Translations under genes and position numbers: made by a program | Notes under the pieces: generated by a model | Database searches by the model: none | Told to the model about the DNA's origin: nothing | What the model saw: the letters and a program-made list of their open reading frames with translations, nothing else | Shown here: positions 62,191-64,000 of the stretch, piece after piece | Layout: each line of letters starts with the position of its first letter | Numbering within the stretch: the first letter of the stretch is position 1 | DNA from: Oleiagrimonas sp963817755 | GTDB taxonomy: Bacteria; Pseudomonadota; Gammaproteobacteria; Xanthomonadales; Rhodanobacteraceae | Direction of reading: 5' to 3' | Assembly (NCBI GenBank): GCA_963817755.1 | Contig: CAWFPB010000001.1 | Coordinates: 558,001 to 622,000, forward strand | DNA length: 64,000 bases

Positions 62191-64000
<1,810 letters not shown>

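Overview
The window is chromosomal DNA from a high-GC gammaproteobacterium. Gene order and protein character point to the Xanthomonadales/Lysobacterales (Xanthomonadaceae or Rhodanobacteraceae). The evidence is a suf operon tail with a GNAT and a Rieske gene after sufS, a leuS-lptE-holA-nadD-rsfS-rlmH-maf-rng-yhdP-tldD block, many secreted or lipid-anchored metallopeptidases, frequent ATGA/GTGA start-stop overlaps, and strong G/C third-position bias. The species cannot be fixed from sequence alone.

Layout. 1-4.6 kb: the end of the Fe-S assembly operon (sufD end, sufS) with a Tat-type amidase inserted before a frameshifted GNAT gene and a Rieske ferredoxin. 4.7-6.8 kb: an overlapping HAD phosphatase / class-III aminotransferase pair ending at a strong UUCG-loop terminator. 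6.9-16.7 kb: eleven co-oriented minus-strand genes. These are a response regulator, histidine kinase, outer-membrane factor lipoprotein, FtsX-type permease, ABC ATPase and adaptor lipoprotein (six genes without gaps), then an alpha/beta hydrolase, two half-size EamA/SMR-like transporters, an unusual acyl carrier protein and a ketoacyl-ACP synthase. I regard this as the most likely undescribed system here: a regulated acyl-product synthesis and export locus. 17-24.4 kb: an M1 metallopeptidase with a membrane partner, a second GNAT, a ComEA-like protein, an M20 dipeptidase, a frameshifted yggS and a TPR-like lipoprotein-sized protein.

24.4-26.2 kb: a visibly AT-rich island holding three small unrecognised ORFs (two of them membrane proteins) and a decayed IS3-family transposase. 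It is bracketed by inverted copies of a 17-bp motif. 26.2-39.9 kb: two Fe(II)/2-oxoglutarate oxygenases, a rhomboid protease, a tandem REP-like repeat, RapA, an M13 metallopeptidase, DUF502 and DUF4442 proteins, CnoX, and a pqiA1-pqiA2-pqiB-pqiC operon for intermembrane lipid transport.

39.9-64 kb: housekeeping genes. These cover leucyl-tRNA synthetase, LPS assembly, DNA polymerase III delta, NAD synthesis, ribosome silencing and methylation, Maf, RNase G, YhdP, the TldD/PmbA protease pair with DarP, xseB-ispA, TilS, a NYN-domain protein, a VOC protein, accA and the 3' two-thirds or so of dnaE, running off the right edge.

Two otherwise normal genes (the GNAT at 3.7 kb and yggS at 23 kb) each carry one extra base. 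Either the assembly has indel errors or both genes are broken. No rRNA, tRNA, CRISPR array or replication origin was recognised.
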